This document shows positions 19,202-29,030 of a stretch of 64,000 bases of DNA, piece by piece. Origin of the DNA: a bacterium HR17 (GTDB taxonomy: Bacteria; Armatimonadota; Fervidibacteria; Fervidibacterales; Fervidibacteraceae). Where the stretch lies: NCBI GenBank assembly GCA_002898575.1, contig BEHT01000007.1, positions 1-64,000 of the forward strand, in the 5' to 3' direction. Below the pieces are notes generated by a model. The model did not search any database. It was not told where the DNA came from and worked only from the letters and a program-made list of their open reading frames with translations. Numbering within the stretch: position 1 is the first letter of the stretch; every line of letters starts with the position of its first letter. The translations under genes and the position numbers were made by a program.

Positions 19202-19495
19202 TCATGACTCTTCTACGACGCGCGGGACGCGGAAATAACCATCTACAGCGTCGGGGGCATTCATCAACACTTCCTCACGGGGTAACGGCGTGCCGGGTTC
19301 GTCAGGGCGAAAGACATTGGCGAGCGGGACGGCGTGTGAAGTCGGTTCCACGCCTTCTGTGTCCAACTCGCTCAACTTTTCAATGTGCTCCAAGATACGG
19401 TTGAGTTCCCAAGTGTAGCGTTCAATCTCTTCCGCGTCCAATTCCAAGCGCGCCAGCAAGGCGACATGGAGCACCTCGTCACGGCTCAAGGGCAT
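19202..19495 (-). CDS. gatC: Asp/Glu-tRNA amidotransferase subunit C
   Basis: A 97-residue subunit of the GatCAB transamidase that converts Glu-tRNA(Gln) and/or Asp-tRNA(Asn) to the amidated forms. The typical GatC features are present: MPLSRDEVLHVALLARLELDAEEIE at the N-terminus, then LNRILEHIEKLSELDTEGVEPTSH, and a C-terminal LMNAPDAVDGYFRVPRVVE that matches the conserved FxVP.V element. gatA and gatB are not in this window, so the complex is encoded at separate loci. An AGGAGGGGG site lies just before the ATG. Confidence 0.95.
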   Translation of the reverse strand: MPLSRDEVLHVALLARLELDAEEIERYTWELNRILEHIEKLSELDTEGVEPTSHAVPLANVFRPDEPGTPLPREEVLMNAPDAVDGYFRVPRVVEES

Positions 19496-19523
19496 GCATT
19501 GCCCCCTCCTTTAGCCCGGGCGT

Positions 19524-22500
19524 TTAGCGCTCGCTGACGAAATCGTAACGCCCGCTGTCAACTTCGTAAACGGCGAAACCGTTCTCCATACGCACGAACC
19601 GCACGCCGACCGATCGGGCGGCGGGCTGACCGCTTTCAGTCACGGTTGTCACATCCTTCGTCGGGACATACACCAGCGCCGTCGTGTTTGCGGGGATGGT
19701 AACTTGCATGCGGAATTTACTGCCGTCTTTGCGCCATCCCACAGCGATGCGCCCGCGCACCGAGTGGTAGTCTGCCTGCACAAAGTCCAGCCCATCGGGC
19801 ACCGGGCGGATTAAAACGCGTTTGAAGCCTGGCTCCAGTTCATCAATGCCCGCGACAAATCGGAAGAGCCACTCGCCGACGCACCCGAAGGCGTAGTGGT
19901 TAAACGAGTTCATGCCCGGCTCATGGATGCTGCCGTCGGGCAAGATGCTGTTCCAGCGTTCCCAAATCGTCGTCGCCCCCATCCGCACCATGTAGAGCCA
20001 CGACGGGTAAGTCTCCTGCAGCAGCAGCCGGTAAGCGACATCGCTGCGCCCGCACTGGCTGAGCGCCAACATCAACGGGCGGGTGCCGACAAAGCCTGTC
20101 GCCAAATGTCCCTCCCGCCGCTCAATGTCAGCGATGAGATGCTGCAATGCTTGCGGCTTCAACGCGTCAGGCAGCAACCCGATGTCCAGCGCCAACGCGT
20201 AGCAAGTTTGTGTATCGCCTTTAATGCGCCCATCCGGCTGCACATATGCCTTGATGAATGCCTCACGCACCTTAGTGAACAGTTGGCGGTATTGTTCGGC
20301 ATCGTCGTGGCGTCCGATGGCTTCCGCCATCTCCGCCATCAACTTAGTGACATAAGCGAAGTAAGCCGTCGCAATGACATCTTTGGGCGTCGCGGGACCT
20401 GCGGGCACCCAATCACCGTAACCGATGTCGGGGCGCAAGTAATCCTTACTGTTGTGGACGAGGTAGTCAATGTAGCGGCGCATGTTGTCGTAGTGGCGGG
20501 TGACGAACTGCGGGTCTCCATAAACTCGCCAAAGAGTGTAGGGGACAATGATGCCGGCATCGCTCCATGCAGGCGAACCGTAACCGCCGCCGACTGCCGG
20601 CGCCACATGGGGATAAACGCCCTCGTCATTTTGCCCGTCGTTTAGGTCAATCAGCCATTTGGTCATGAATGCACTGACATCGGCGAAGTAAGTCGCGGTG
20701 CGGACGAAAATTTGGGCGTCGCCCGTCCAACCTTGTCGCTCATCGCGCTGGGGGCAATCCGTCGGGACTTCAAAGTAGTTACCCCGCAAACCCCAACGGA
20801 TATTTTCCACCAAGCGGTTGACGAGCGGGTGGGAGCACTCAAATTCGCCGACCATCAAGACATCGGAATGGAGCACGATGCCCGTGACGGCGTCCAACGG
20901 GGGTGTGCCAGGGTAGCCCGTCACCTCCACATAGCGGAAGCCATGATAAGTGAAGCGCGGCTCCCACACTTCCTCAACGCCGCCCTTGCAAATGTAAGTG
21001 TCCGTCGCGCGGGCGCCCCGCAGGTTGGCAGTGTGCAAAGTCCCATCGGGTTCAAGAACTTCACCGTAGCGCAAAACGATTTGAGTGCCAGAAGCGGCGT
21101 TGCGCACTCTCAACCGCACGACGCCGACCATGTTTTGCCCCAAGTCAAAGATGAAAACGCCCGGCTTAACCTCACGCACAGCCTTTGCAGGCAGTTCCAT
21201 CACCTTGCGGATGGGCGGACCGGGGTGCGCCGTCAATTGCAGCGGCACCGTTGCGGTGACAGCGACGGGATGCCAATGCCGGTCGTCGTAATCGGGGGTA
21301 TCCCAGCCTGGCAACTCGCGGCGGGCGTCGTAGGTTTCGCCCATGTAGTTGTCGGCTTCCAAGATCGGACCGTAAGTTGCCTTCCAGGTTTCATCGCTGA
21401 CGACCGTCTCGCGCGAGCCATCGGCGTAATCAAGGTGCAGTTGCACCAGCAAACGGGGTTCTCCCCCGAACTTGTTGCGCTGTCCCCATCCGCCTTGATA
21501 GCCCGCATACCATTCGTCGTGCAAAATTGCCCCGAGGGCATTTTTACCCTGCCGCAGGAGGTGCGTGACCTCATAGGCGCGGTAGTAAACCCGCTTGCGG
21601 AAATCTGACCAGCCGGGCACAAAGTAATCATCGGTCACGCGCTGACCGTTCAGGCGCAACTCGCAAGTGCCCAACGCCGCCACATAGACCGTCGCCCGCC
21701 GGACGGGCTTATGGACGGTAAAGGTTTTGCGCAGGAAGGGGAGGGGTGGCACATAGACAACTTGAGGGCTCACCGAGCCCCAAGGCGGGACACCGAAGTT
21801 GCCGACTTCCCGGGCGTCTTGCCAACCGCTGTCGTCAAAGTCGGGGTGCTGCCAATTGGCTTGCTCGCTGGGCGCCCACTTCCATTGGCGGTCGGTGGCG
21901 AGAATGAGGGGATCGCCGCTTTCAAACTCCACGACAAGTTTGCCCAACAAGCCGGCGGGTCCACCTTCGTTGGTGACGGCGACCGCCAGCACATTGGTGC
22001 CCGAACGCAAATGCGCCGTCACATCGGCGGTTTGCGGGCGCTGCCAAGCCAACTCCTTCCCGTCGCTACGGCTGACCTCCGTCCCGTTGACGAAGAGCAC
22101 AAACTGGTTGTCAGCGGTCATCAAGACGCGGGCGCGGGTAATTTTGCGGTCGGACGGCAGCCCGAAAACGCGGCGGAAGTAGCGTGTGCCGGCAGGGTTT
22201 TGTTGGCGGGGTTGCCCTTCCGTCGTCCAAATCCAGCGGCATCCCGTAAAAGTCAGCCACCGCTCCTCCCAAGGTGCCGGTTCATCGTAGCCGATCCACT
22301 TGCCCCGCCACTCGGAAGGTTCCAGCAGCCCCATCGTCCAACGGGCGGGCTCACTCCATGCGGACGGGTTGTCATCTTTATCCCAAACCCGCACCTTCCA
22401 CCAGCATTCCGTTTCAGAGCGCAGCGGTTTACCGGCGTAAACGACAAGCGTTTCAGCCGAAGCCACTTTGCCTGTGTCCCAAAGGTCACCGAGGTCTTTA

Positions 22501-22733
22501 GCCAAGTTTTCGCGGGAAGAGGCGACGAGGATCTGATAGGCAGTCTGGCGTTGCCCGCGTTCGTTGGGGTCTGTCGCTTCTACGACCCACGAAAGGCGGG
22601 GTTGGCGGACATCAATGCCTAAGGGGTTGATGCGATACTCACATCGCAAAGCCGTCGGCTTTAACCCAGCCATCCCAATCCCTCCTGTTACCATCAGCGT
22701 TAGCAGCATCGCAACCCGCCTCACAGCCATCAC
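19524..22733 (-). CDS. secreted alpha-L-rhamnosidase (GH78)
   Basis: A 1069-residue exported glycoside hydrolase that should release terminal alpha-L-rhamnose from glycans or glycosides. It begins with a signal peptide (MMAVRRVAMLLTLMVTGGIGMAG). The family's multi-domain layout follows: an N-terminal fibronectin-like region (RCEYRINPLGIDVRQPRLSW and CWWKVRVWDKDDNPSAWS), carbohydrate-binding jelly-roll segments, and the (alpha/alpha)6 barrel with EVPTDCPQRDERQGWTGDAQ. The Asp/Glu residues in that last motif match the GH78 active-site block. A C-terminal beta domain ends the protein. The GAGGTG site before the ATG supports this start. It is a single gene, with no rhamnose-catabolism genes adjacent. 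Confidence 0.92.
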   Translation of the reverse strand: MMAVRRVAMLLTLMVTGGIGMAGLKPTALRCEYRINPLGIDVRQPRLSWVVEATDPNERGQRQTAYQILVASSRENLAKDLGDLWDTGKVASAETLVVYAGKPLRSETECWWKVRVWDKDDNPSAWSEPARWTMGLLEPSEWRGKWIGYDEPAPWEERWLTFTGCRWIWTTEGQPRQQNPAGTRYFRRVFGLPSDRKITRARVLMTADNQFVLFVNGTEVSRSDGKELAWQRPQTADVTAHLRSGTNVLAVAVTNEGGPAGLLGKLVVEFESGDPLILATDRQWKWAPSEQANWQHPDFDDSGWQDAREVGNFGVPPWGSVSPQVVYVPPLPFLRKTFTVHKPVRRATVYVAALGTCELRLNGQRVTDDYFVPGWSDFRKRVYYRAYEVTHLLRQGKNALGAILHDEWYAGYQGGWGQRNKFGGEPRLLVQLHLDYADGSRETVVSDETWKATYGPILEADNYMGETYDARRELPGWDTPDYDDRHWHPVAVTATVPLQLTAHPGPPIRKVMELPAKAVREVKPGVFIFDLGQNMVGVVRLRVRNAASGTQIVLRYGEVLEPDGTLHTANLRGARATDTYICKGGVEEVWEPRFTYHGFRYVEVTGYPGTPPLDAVTGIVLHSDVLMVGEFECSHPLVNRLVENIRWGLRGNYFEVPTDCPQRDERQGWTGDAQIFVRTATYFADVSAFMTKWLIDLNDGQNDEGVYPHVAPAVGGGYGSPAWSDAGIIVPYTLWRVYGDPQFVTRHYDNMRRYIDYLVHNSKDYLRPDIGYGDWVPAGPATPKDVIATAYFAYVTKLMAEMAEAIGRHDDAEQYRQLFTKVREAFIKAYVQPDGRIKGDTQTCYALALDIGLLPDALKPQALQHLIADIERREGHLATGFVGTRPLMLALSQCGRSDVAYRLLLQETYPSWLYMVRMGATTIWERWNSILPDGSIHEPGMNSFNHYAFGCVGEWLFRFVAGIDELEPGFKRVLIRPVPDGLDFVQADYHSVRGRIAVGWRKDGSKFRMQVTIPANTTALVYVPTKDVTTVTESGQPAARSVGVRFVRMENGFAVYEVDSGRYDFVSER

Positions 22734-22848
22734 CTCATCTCCACTGTGGTCACCAAAAGTGTAACGCCATCAAAAAACGGACGCCGATGTATTCAGGAAT
22801 GGGATGGAGAAGACGAAGCCGGCGAGGGACATCCATTTTGAGAGGTGA

Positions 22849-22927
22849 TGGTGGCCCCGGCGGGATTTGAACCCGCGACCTCCGGCTTGAGAGGCCGGTG
22901 TCCTGAACCAGGCTAGACGACGGGGCC
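22849..22927 (-). tRNA. tRNA-Glu (CTC)
   Basis: A complete cloverleaf on the minus strand: a 7-bp acceptor stem GGCCCCG/CGGGGCC, a 5-bp anticodon stem CCGGC/GCCGG around the 7-nt loop CTCTCAA (anticodon CTC), and a T arm with the GTTCAAATC loop. The discriminator A and the CCA end are encoded. Confidence 0.95.
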
Positions 22928-23089
22928 GTGCACTGGGCACCCTTACAGGCGCCGTTAATGATTAGCGCATTATCGTCCGAATGTCAACAACCGCAAGCCA
23001 TAAGGGGCACGGCACCGACCTTGACCACTTGAGCAACGCTGCGCTATTTTATCCGGTGCCCAACGGCGGCTGCACAGATGGCTTGCGGT

Positions 23090-23175
23090 GGGCGGGTGGC
23101 GGAACTGGTAGACGCGCTGGACTTAGGATCCAGTGGCTTTCAGCCGTGCGGGTTCAAGTCCCGCCCCGCCCACCA
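23090..23175 (+). tRNA. tRNA-Leu (TAG)
   Basis: An 86-nt class II tRNA with acceptor stem GGGCGGG/CCCGCCC, anticodon stem CTGGA/TCCAG with loop CTTAGGA (anticodon TAG), a long variable arm, a T arm with GTTCAAGTC, and an encoded CCA. It is divergent from the tRNA-Glu 160 bp away; I see nothing else recognisable between them. Confidence 0.96.
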
Positions 23176-23321
23176 AACACTGTGCCCTTCGCCCCCCATT
23201 CACCGTTCAGCGGCGCTGCAAAAGGTGCGACGACGCGTATCGGTGTAGCCGCTGATGTCCTTGTGGTCCATCAACGGCGCCACACTTTGAGTAGCAAACG
23301 AATGTGAAAGGAGTGGACCCA

Positions 23322-25421
23322 ATGTGGCGGGTTGTCAGTTTATTGGGTGCCTGTTTGGGCGTCGGGTTTGCAGGGGTGGAGATAATGGGGGCACCGCGTG
23401 AAGTCCGCGCCGTTCACCTATATGTCGCGCCCGACGGCAACGATGCGTGGTCGGGCACATTGCCTGCGCCCAACCGCACCAAAACCGACGGTCCGTTTGC
23501 GACCCTGCAACGGGCGCTAGAAGCGGCGAAAAGGCTCAAGCAAAAGCAAGGCGGCACACTGCAACGACCTGTCACGATTTTCCTGCGCGGTGGCATTTAC
23601 TTTTTGAACGAGCCTGTCACGATAACGCCGGAGCATTCGGGCACGGAGCGCTGTCCTGTCACAATTGCGGCTTATCGCAACGAGCGACCGATCTTGAGCG
23701 GCGGACGACGCCTTACGGGGTGGCAGCAAACGACCGTCAGCGGGCGCAAAGTGTGGACGGTGACGATTCCCGAAGTCCGCGAGGGCAAATGGTTCTTCCG
23801 TCAACTTTGGGTCAATGGACAAAGGGCAATTCGTGCCCGCCATCCGAATAAAGGTTACTTGCAAGTCGCTGAGGTTTTGGATGTTACGAAGGAGACGCCG
23901 TGGAACCAAGGGCAATGGCGCTTCCGTTTCGCCGCTAATGATTTGCAGGCGTGGGCGACAGCCACCGATGCCGAAATCGTCGTCATGAACCGATGGGTGG
24001 AGTCGCGGTTGCCCGTCGTGGAGTTGAACGATCAAGAGCGCATTGTCCGATTCGGCAAACGCAGTGTCTTTCGGTTGGATACTGGTGACCCTTACTACCT
24101 TGAGCATTGCCTTGAAGTTTTGGACGCTCCCGGCGAATGGTTTTTGGACAAACGCACGGGCACCCTTTACTACTTGCCTCGTCCGAACGAAAACATGAAA
24201 ACGGCTGAAGTTATTGCGCCTGTTTTGACACAACTCGTCCGCATGGTCGGCGAACCGAAAGCAGGGCAGTGGGTGGAGCATATCGTTTGGCGCGGCGTTA
24301 CTTTTGCTCACGCTGAGTGGTATTTCCCTGAAGCCAGTAAGCGCGGTCGTGATGTCGGCGGGTTCGCTCAAGCAGCGGTGGAAGTGCCAGGTGCAATTTA
24401 CGGCGAAGGCGTCAGGCGCTGCGTTTTTGAAAACTGCACCATTGAGCATGTTGGCACTTACGGGTTGGAACTTTCCCGTGGCTGCCACGAAAATCGCATC
24501 ATCGGTTGCACCTTGCGGGATTTAGGGGCGGGAGGAATTAAAATCGGCGAAACAGTTATCCGCGATGACCCTGCCGAGCAAACTTACGGCAACGAGATCA
24601 GCGATTGCACGATCGTTGACGGCGGAAAAATGTTCCACAGTGCCGTCGGAATCTGGATCGGTCAAAGCGGCAAAAACCGCATAGTTCACAACGAGATTGC
24701 CGACTTCTACTACACGGGCATCAGCATCGGTTGGACTTGGGGTTATGGACGCTCATTGGCTGGCGGCAACATCGTTGAGTTCAACCATGTGCATCACATC
24801 GGCAAAAAGAGCGATGGTGATGGACCGATTCTGAGCGACATGGGCGGTATCTACACACTCGGCATCCAAGAAGGCACGGTCATTCGCAACAACTTGTGGC
24901 ACGACATTGCAGGTTTGCGTTACGGCGGTTGGGGCATTTACTTTGACGAGGGTTCGACGGGCATCGTTGCCGAAAACAACATCGTCTACAACACCACTCA
25001 TGGCGGTTTCCATCAGCATTACGGTCGTGAGAACATTGTCCGCAACAACATTTTCGCCTACGCTCGCGACCACCAACTGCAAGCGTCGCGTCCAGAAAAC
25101 CACCTGCGTTTTCGCTTCATAAACAACATCGTGATTGGTCGCAGTGAGCAGTGGCTTGTTGGCGGGATTGACTTCAATTTTGAGTTTGACCGGAACCTTT
25201 ACTGGCGCGAAGGTGGCGGACCTATTCGGTTCGGCAACTTGAGTTGGGATGAATGGCGGGCAAAAGGTATGGACAAAAACTCCCTCATCGCCGACCCACA
25301 ATTCGTCGCTCCAGAAAAACTTGACTTTCGCCTCAAACCCACATCGCCAGCCTTTCAATTGGGCTTCAAACCCTTCAACCTCAGCCAGGTCGGACCGCGC
25401 CGACGGCAGCGGATAAAGTAA
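23322..25421 (+). CDS. secreted right-handed beta-helix enzyme (GH141-like)
   Basis: A 699-residue exported protein with an N-terminal signal segment (MWRVVSLLGACLGVGFAG). It then has the opening HLYVAPDGNDAWSGT...GPFATLQRALEAA that marks parallel beta-helix glycan-active proteins. The second half has regular PbH1-type repeats built on NxI and NNI turns (GNEISDCTIVDGG, KNRIVHNEIADFYYTGISIG, EGTVIRNNLWHDI, GIVAENNIVYNTTHGGF). This plan fits GH141-like fucosidases and xylanases and other beta-helix enzymes; the substrate is not clear. AAAGGAG at 23307-23313 is 8 nt from ATG 23322. It is a single gene after tRNA-Leu. Confidence 0.8.
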   Translation: MWRVVSLLGACLGVGFAGVEIMGAPREVRAVHLYVAPDGNDAWSGTLPAPNRTKTDGPFATLQRALEAAKRLKQKQGGTLQRPVTIFLRGGIYFLNEPVTITPEHSGTERCPVTIAAYRNERPILSGGRRLTGWQQTTVSGRKVWTVTIPEVREGKWFFRQLWVNGQRAIRARHPNKGYLQVAEVLDVTKETPWNQGQWRFRFAANDLQAWATATDAEIVVMNRWVESRLPVVELNDQERIVRFGKRSVFRLDTGDPYYLEHCLEVLDAPGEWFLDKRTGTLYYLPRPNENMKTAEVIAPVLTQLVRMVGEPKAGQWVEHIVWRGVTFAHAEWYFPEASKRGRDVGGFAQAAVEVPGAIYGEGVRRCVFENCTIEHVGTYGLELSRGCHENRIIGCTLRDLGAGGIKIGETVIRDDPAEQTYGNEISDCTIVDGGKMFHSAVGIWIGQSGKNRIVHNEIADFYYTGISIGWTWGYGRSLAGGNIVEFNHVHHIGKKSDGDGPILSDMGGIYTLGIQEGTVIRNNLWHDIAGLRYGGWGIYFDEGSTGIVAENNIVYNTTHGGFHQHYGRENIVRNNIFAYARDHQLQASRPENHLRFRFINNIVIGRSEQWLVGGIDFNFEFDRNLYWREGGGPIRFGNLSWDEWRAKGMDKNSLIADPQFVAPEKLDFRLKPTSPAFQLGFKPFNLSQVGPRRRQRIK

Positions 25422-25574
25422 GTCTCTCGCAAGTTTTTGGACGCCATTAGCACCTCACCCGCTTGTTCTTCTGCTGCAGTGAAGGTTGGTGCCTTTTAAG
25501 GTCACTCGTCGCAATCGGGTCGCGTCATAATGCTTGCGTGTGGGATAGTTGTCTGTGTTGTTGAATTTTCCTTT

Positions 25575-25684
25575 GGGCAGTGCCTCGGAGGGCGCGTGTA
25601 GGGGACGCGCCCTTACGGTGTTCATGCCGTTTTTCGGTGGCTCAGGGGAGCCGCCCTCCGACCAACCCCCATTTTCAACACAGC
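25575..25684 (+). repeat. dispersed double-hairpin repeat, copy 1
   Basis: About 110 bp that recurs, inverted, at 45897-46002 with high similarity over its whole length. A partial copy of its right half is at 51546-51582. It contains two inverted repeats: GGGCGCGT/ACGCGCCC at about 25589-25612 and a GGCTC/GAGCC hairpin at about 25637-25655. No open frame spans it. It occupies most of the 307-bp gap between the beta-helix gene and the cupin gene; the rest of that gap shows nothing recognisable. Confidence 0.8.
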
Positions 25685-25728
25685 ATAGCCGTCCAAACTT
25701 TTGTAGGCTGAAAGGAGGCTGTGAGGCG

Positions 25729-26151
25729 ATGGAAATCAAACGCGCGGGCAGCCAACCTTCCGCCAAAGGTCCTGAAGCGTGGTTTACAGGAGCGGTGCGG
25801 ATTGACCCCATCCACACTGCTCCCGCACCTGCCCGCGTCACGGTGAGCGTCGTGACTTTTGAGCCCGGTGCGCGGACGGCATGGCACACGCATCCCTTAG
25901 GGCAGTTGCTCATCGTGACTGCTGGGTGCGGATGGGTGCAAAGTGCGGGTGGTCCAAAGATGACAATCCGACCAGGCGATATCGTGTGGATTGCGCCCGG
26001 CGAAAAGCATTGGCACGGCGCTACCGCTACGACGGCGATGACTCACATCGCCGTTCAGGAAGCGCTTGACGGCAAGGCGGTTGAGTGGCTGGAAAAGGTC
26101 GGCGACGAAGAGTATCTTGCGCCCGCCAGCGACGAACAACAAGGGCAGTGA
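25729..26151 (+). CDS. small cupin-domain protein
   Basis: A 140-residue single-domain cupin. Motif 1 is [20 protein letters not shown], with the metal-ligand pattern HxH and a following Gln/Glu position. Motif 2 is [18 protein letters not shown], with the C-terminal His. Small cupins of this shape are often found with carboxymuconolactone decarboxylase-like partners or act as small sensors or isomerases, so the reaction cannot be named. AAAGGAGG at 25711-25718 is 10 nt from ATG 25729. The reading frame upstream of that ATG runs through the dispersed repeat and is not part of the gene. Confidence 0.85.
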   Translation: MEIKRAGSQPSAKGPEAWFTGAVRIDPIHTAPAPARVTVSVVTFEPGARTAWHTHPLGQLLIVTAGCGWVQSAGGPKMTIRPGDIVWIAPGEKHWHGATATTAMTHIAVQEALDGKAVEWLEKVGDEEYLAPASDEQQGQ

Positions 26152-26560
26152 GGAAGTGCCGGCGATGCGCGCTGCTGTCTTTTCTCTCGTGTAATGGGAC
26201 TTTTCCGTCATCCGTAGAGGCACCTGAATCGGAAGCCGCATGTATCCCGCCCGCCGATGGAACGCTCTCAAGTTCCCGAAGGCATAGCCGGAGCCTTGTT
26301 GCCGTCATTGCTTGCACTGACCGATGTCGCGGCGACTGAGACCTGGCTAGCGCGGGTGCTTGAACTTTCCGCTTGCGTCGGTGCCCTATCCCAGCCCGCG
26401 TTGATGAAGCCGGTGTCTGCTTACAGTTGCTGGGGCAGTGTCAGGGGGGAGCAGGGATGAGCCCGTTGGGCTCGCGGACGGTTAGCGTGGTCGTATTTTG
26501 AGCGGGCGATAAAAATGACGAAGAACTTGGCGCTCGGATGGCGCTGGGATGTGCGGGCGG
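26152..26560. other. intergenic, no recognisable gene
   Basis: About 400 bp between the cupin gene and the hemH promoter region. Short open frames exist on both strands, but none has a plausible start, a ribosome site or a protein-like composition. I see no RNA gene or long inverted repeat. Confidence 0.5.
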
Positions 26561-26562
26561 TT

Positions 26563-26593
26563 TTGCACCGTCATTGCAGTAAGGCGTTACACT
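26563..26593 (+). promoter_or_regulatory. candidate promoter of hemH
   Basis: A TTGCAC box (26563-26568) and a TACACT box (26588-26593) are separated by 19 bp, about 40 bp before the hemH start. The same GGCGTTACACTTT context occurs on the minus strand upstream of the rhamnosidase gene. The spacing is longer than the ideal 17 bp. Confidence 0.3.
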
Positions 26594-26632
26594 TTCTCTG
26601 AAGCAGTGATTGCGAACGGGAGTGAGTGAACG

Positions 26633-27559
26633 ATGACCCAGCGTGCCGTTTTGTTGATGGCTTACGGCGGTCCCAACTCGCTGGACGAGGTGAAGCCATA
26701 TTACGCGCACATCCTGCGGGGGCGTGAACCGTCGCCCGAAATGTTGGAAGCATTGATAGAGCGCTACCGCGCTATCGGGGGCAAGTCACCCATCAACGAA
26801 ATCACACGCGCCCAAGCCAAAGCGTTACAAGAGCGGCTGGACGCTGTCCGCGTGTATGTTGGGATGAAGCACTGGCACCCCTACATCGCCGAGGCGGTTG
26901 AGCAGATGGCGCGAGACGGTGTCGTTGAGGCTGTGGGCATCATCTTAGCGCCCCACTACTCGCAGCGCAGTGTCGCCGAATACATTGACTACGCGCAAGA
27001 GGCGTTGGAGCGGTTGGGCAACCCTATCCGTTTCCGTTTCGTCGCCAGTTGGGCGACGCACCCGCTGCTGGTGCAATGTTTCGCCGGCAAAATTCGTCAA
27101 GCGATGGCGCACTTCCCCCCTGAAGCGGAGGGCAAAGTGCGGTTGCTATTTACCGCCCACAGTTTGCCCCAACGCATCTTGGAGTGGAACGACCCTTATC
27201 CTAGTGAACTGCGGGACACATGTCGCGCTGTCGCAGACGCCTTAGGTGTCAGCGATTGGTCCTTCGCCTACCAAAGTGCCAGCGGTCCCAATTGGCTTGG
27301 TCCCGACATTTTGGAAGTGCTGGAAGAACTAGTGGGGCAGGGGCATCGTTTCGTCTTGGTCGTGCCCGTCGGGTTTTTGTGCGACCACCTTGAAGTGCTT
27401 TACGACATTGACATTGAAGCGAGGCAAAAAGCAGAGGCACTTGGGATTGAATTGCGCCGCATTGAAATGCCCAACGCAGACCCGCTACTTATCGCGGCGC
27501 TCGCCGATATCGCTGTGAACGCCTTTGACGGGCGCGAAAGCGGGTTTCGGTTCGCTTGA
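26633..27559 (+). CDS. hemH: ferrochelatase
   Basis: A 308-residue class II chelatase that inserts iron into a porphyrin at the end of heme synthesis. Signatures include AVLLMAYGGPNSLDEVKPYY at the N-terminus, APHYSQRS, the catalytic-His phrase LLFTAHSLPQRI, and the C-terminal VVPVGFLCDHLEVLYDIDIEA with the conserved Glu. In lineages with the coproporphyrin route the substrate would be coproporphyrin III; which route operates here is not visible. The next gene starts 13 bp downstream, so the two may be co-transcribed. No other heme gene is in the window. Confidence 0.94.
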   Translation: MTQRAVLLMAYGGPNSLDEVKPYYAHILRGREPSPEMLEALIERYRAIGGKSPINEITRAQAKALQERLDAVRVYVGMKHWHPYIAEAVEQMARDGVVEAVGIILAPHYSQRSVAEYIDYAQEALERLGNPIRFRFVASWATHPLLVQCFAGKIRQAMAHFPPEAEGKVRLLFTAHSLPQRILEWNDPYPSELRDTCRAVADALGVSDWSFAYQSASGPNWLGPDILEVLEELVGQGHRFVLVVPVGFLCDHLEVLYDIDIEARQKAEALGIELRRIEMPNADPLLIAALADIAVNAFDGRESGFRFA

Positions 27560-27571
27560 GGGTAAAGGGCG

Positions 27572-28900
27572 GTGGAGCGTCTGCAAAGCGTTGACGACAC
27601 TGTGTCCGCTGTGAGCGGGGCGCACCTGTTAGAGCAGCGGTTGCCGTCCGTTGTCGTAGCGCTGTTGCGTGACATCGGTGCGATGGCGCAGGGGCAAGGT
27701 ATGACCGCCTACGCCGTCGGCGGGTTCGTCCGCGACTTACTGTTGGGTGCACCGACGCTGGACGTAGATATCGCGGTGGAGGGCAACGGTGTTGCGTTAG
27801 CAACCGCAGTGGCGCATCGGTGGCAGGGCAGGTTAACGGTGCACAAACGCTTCCTTACAGCGACGGTGCAATGGATGGAGCACCTGTCGGGGTTCCCGTT
27901 GCAGCGTGTAGACATTGCGACGGCGCGTAAAGAGCGCTACCCGCAACCCGCTGTCTTGCCCGAAGTAGAGCCGGCAAGCATCGCCGACGATTTATGGCGG
28001 CGGGACTTTTCCATCAACGCGATGGCGCTTTGTCTGGCGCCGGACCGCTTCGGCGAACTGATTGATCTGACCGGCGGTTACACCGACTTACAGCGGGGCG
28101 TCATCCGTGCCCTGCACGACCGCAGTTTCATTGACGATCCAACCCGCATTTTTCGTGCCGTTCGCTACGAGCAGCGGTTCGGCTTTCGCATAGAGCCCCG
28201 CACGTTTCGGCTGTTGCTCAGTGCCAAGATGTTTCTGACCTTGCTGACACGCGACCGAATCAAGCACGAACTGTGGCGGGTTCTGCAAGAGCGCGAACCC
28301 GAAAAGCCCTTACAGCGATTGCAGCGTTTAAGTGTTCTGGCGCTCACGGTGCCGGAGTTGCGGGTCACGCCTCGCCGGCTTACTTGGTTGAAGCGGCTGC
28401 GGGCGTGGTTGCGATGGTGCGCGGAGCATCTTCCTGACCGCAAGGTGCGCTACGAATGGGCGCTGTTATTACCCTTGCTGTCAAACGCCGAGGCAGTGAC
28501 TCGGTTTTGTTATCGGTTTCGGTTGAGCGAGCGGGAGCGAGGCGATGCGCTCGCGCTGCTGCAAGCATTGCGCCGCCCGACGCCCAAACGCCCCAGCGGC
28601 TTCGTGTGGTGGCTCAACCCACTGTCGTTAGAGGGAGCGCTGGCGGTCGCAGCGCGATGGGCAGGGGTGGCAGACCTCCTTTGGAGGCGCTACTTTTTGG
28701 AGTGGCGCGACGCTCGCCCTGATATTACGGGTGACGATTTGAAAGCGTTCGGAATCAGCGGGCGTTCCATCGCCGTCGGATTGAAAGCGGCGCTGTCGGT
28801 AAAACTAAACCGCAACGCCGATGCCCATCAGCAACTGCGGGCTGCCTTGCGTGCCGTTCGTCGTTGCTTGGCGAAACAGCGTAAAAGTGACGCGGGGTGA
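27572..28900 (+). CDS. tRNA nucleotidyltransferase / poly(A) polymerase family protein
   Basis: A 442-residue class II nucleotidyltransferase. The head domain has TAYAVGGFVRDLLLG followed by PTLDVDIAVEGNG (the two catalytic Asp of the DxD pair), then VDIATARKERYPQPA, the DLWRRDFSINAMAL block and the FIDDPTRIFRAVRYEQRFGF block that bind the incoming nucleotide and tRNA. The C-terminal part is helical and less conserved. It adds CCA (or part of it) or A tails to RNA 3' ends. The two encoded tRNAs here already carry CCA, so it would mainly repair ends. It starts with GTG. A short uncertain frame follows before the M50 gene. Confidence 0.88.
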   Translation: MERLQSVDDTVSAVSGAHLLEQRLPSVVVALLRDIGAMAQGQGMTAYAVGGFVRDLLLGAPTLDVDIAVEGNGVALATAVAHRWQGRLTVHKRFLTATVQWMEHLSGFPLQRVDIATARKERYPQPAVLPEVEPASIADDLWRRDFSINAMALCLAPDRFGELIDLTGGYTDLQRGVIRALHDRSFIDDPTRIFRAVRYEQRFGFRIEPRTFRLLLSAKMFLTLLTRDRIKHELWRVLQEREPEKPLQRLQRLSVLALTVPELRVTPRRLTWLKRLRAWLRWCAEHLPDRKVRYEWALLLPLLSNAEAVTRFCYRFRLSERERGDALALLQALRRPTPKRPSGFVWWLNPLSLEGALAVAARWAGVADLLWRRYFLEWRDARPDITGDDLKAFGISGRSIAVGLKAALSVKLNRNADAHQQLRAALRAVRRCLAKQRKSDAG

Positions 28901-29030
28901 GGTGAGCGAGCGGTGCCCAAATTTCAGCACCCTGCGAACTCCTATCGGCTGTGGTATCTAACTGAGCACGACCAAAGCGGTTCCGTTACGCTGGCGGCGC
29001 ACGATGACCCCTGCTGTGAGGTGAACCGCG

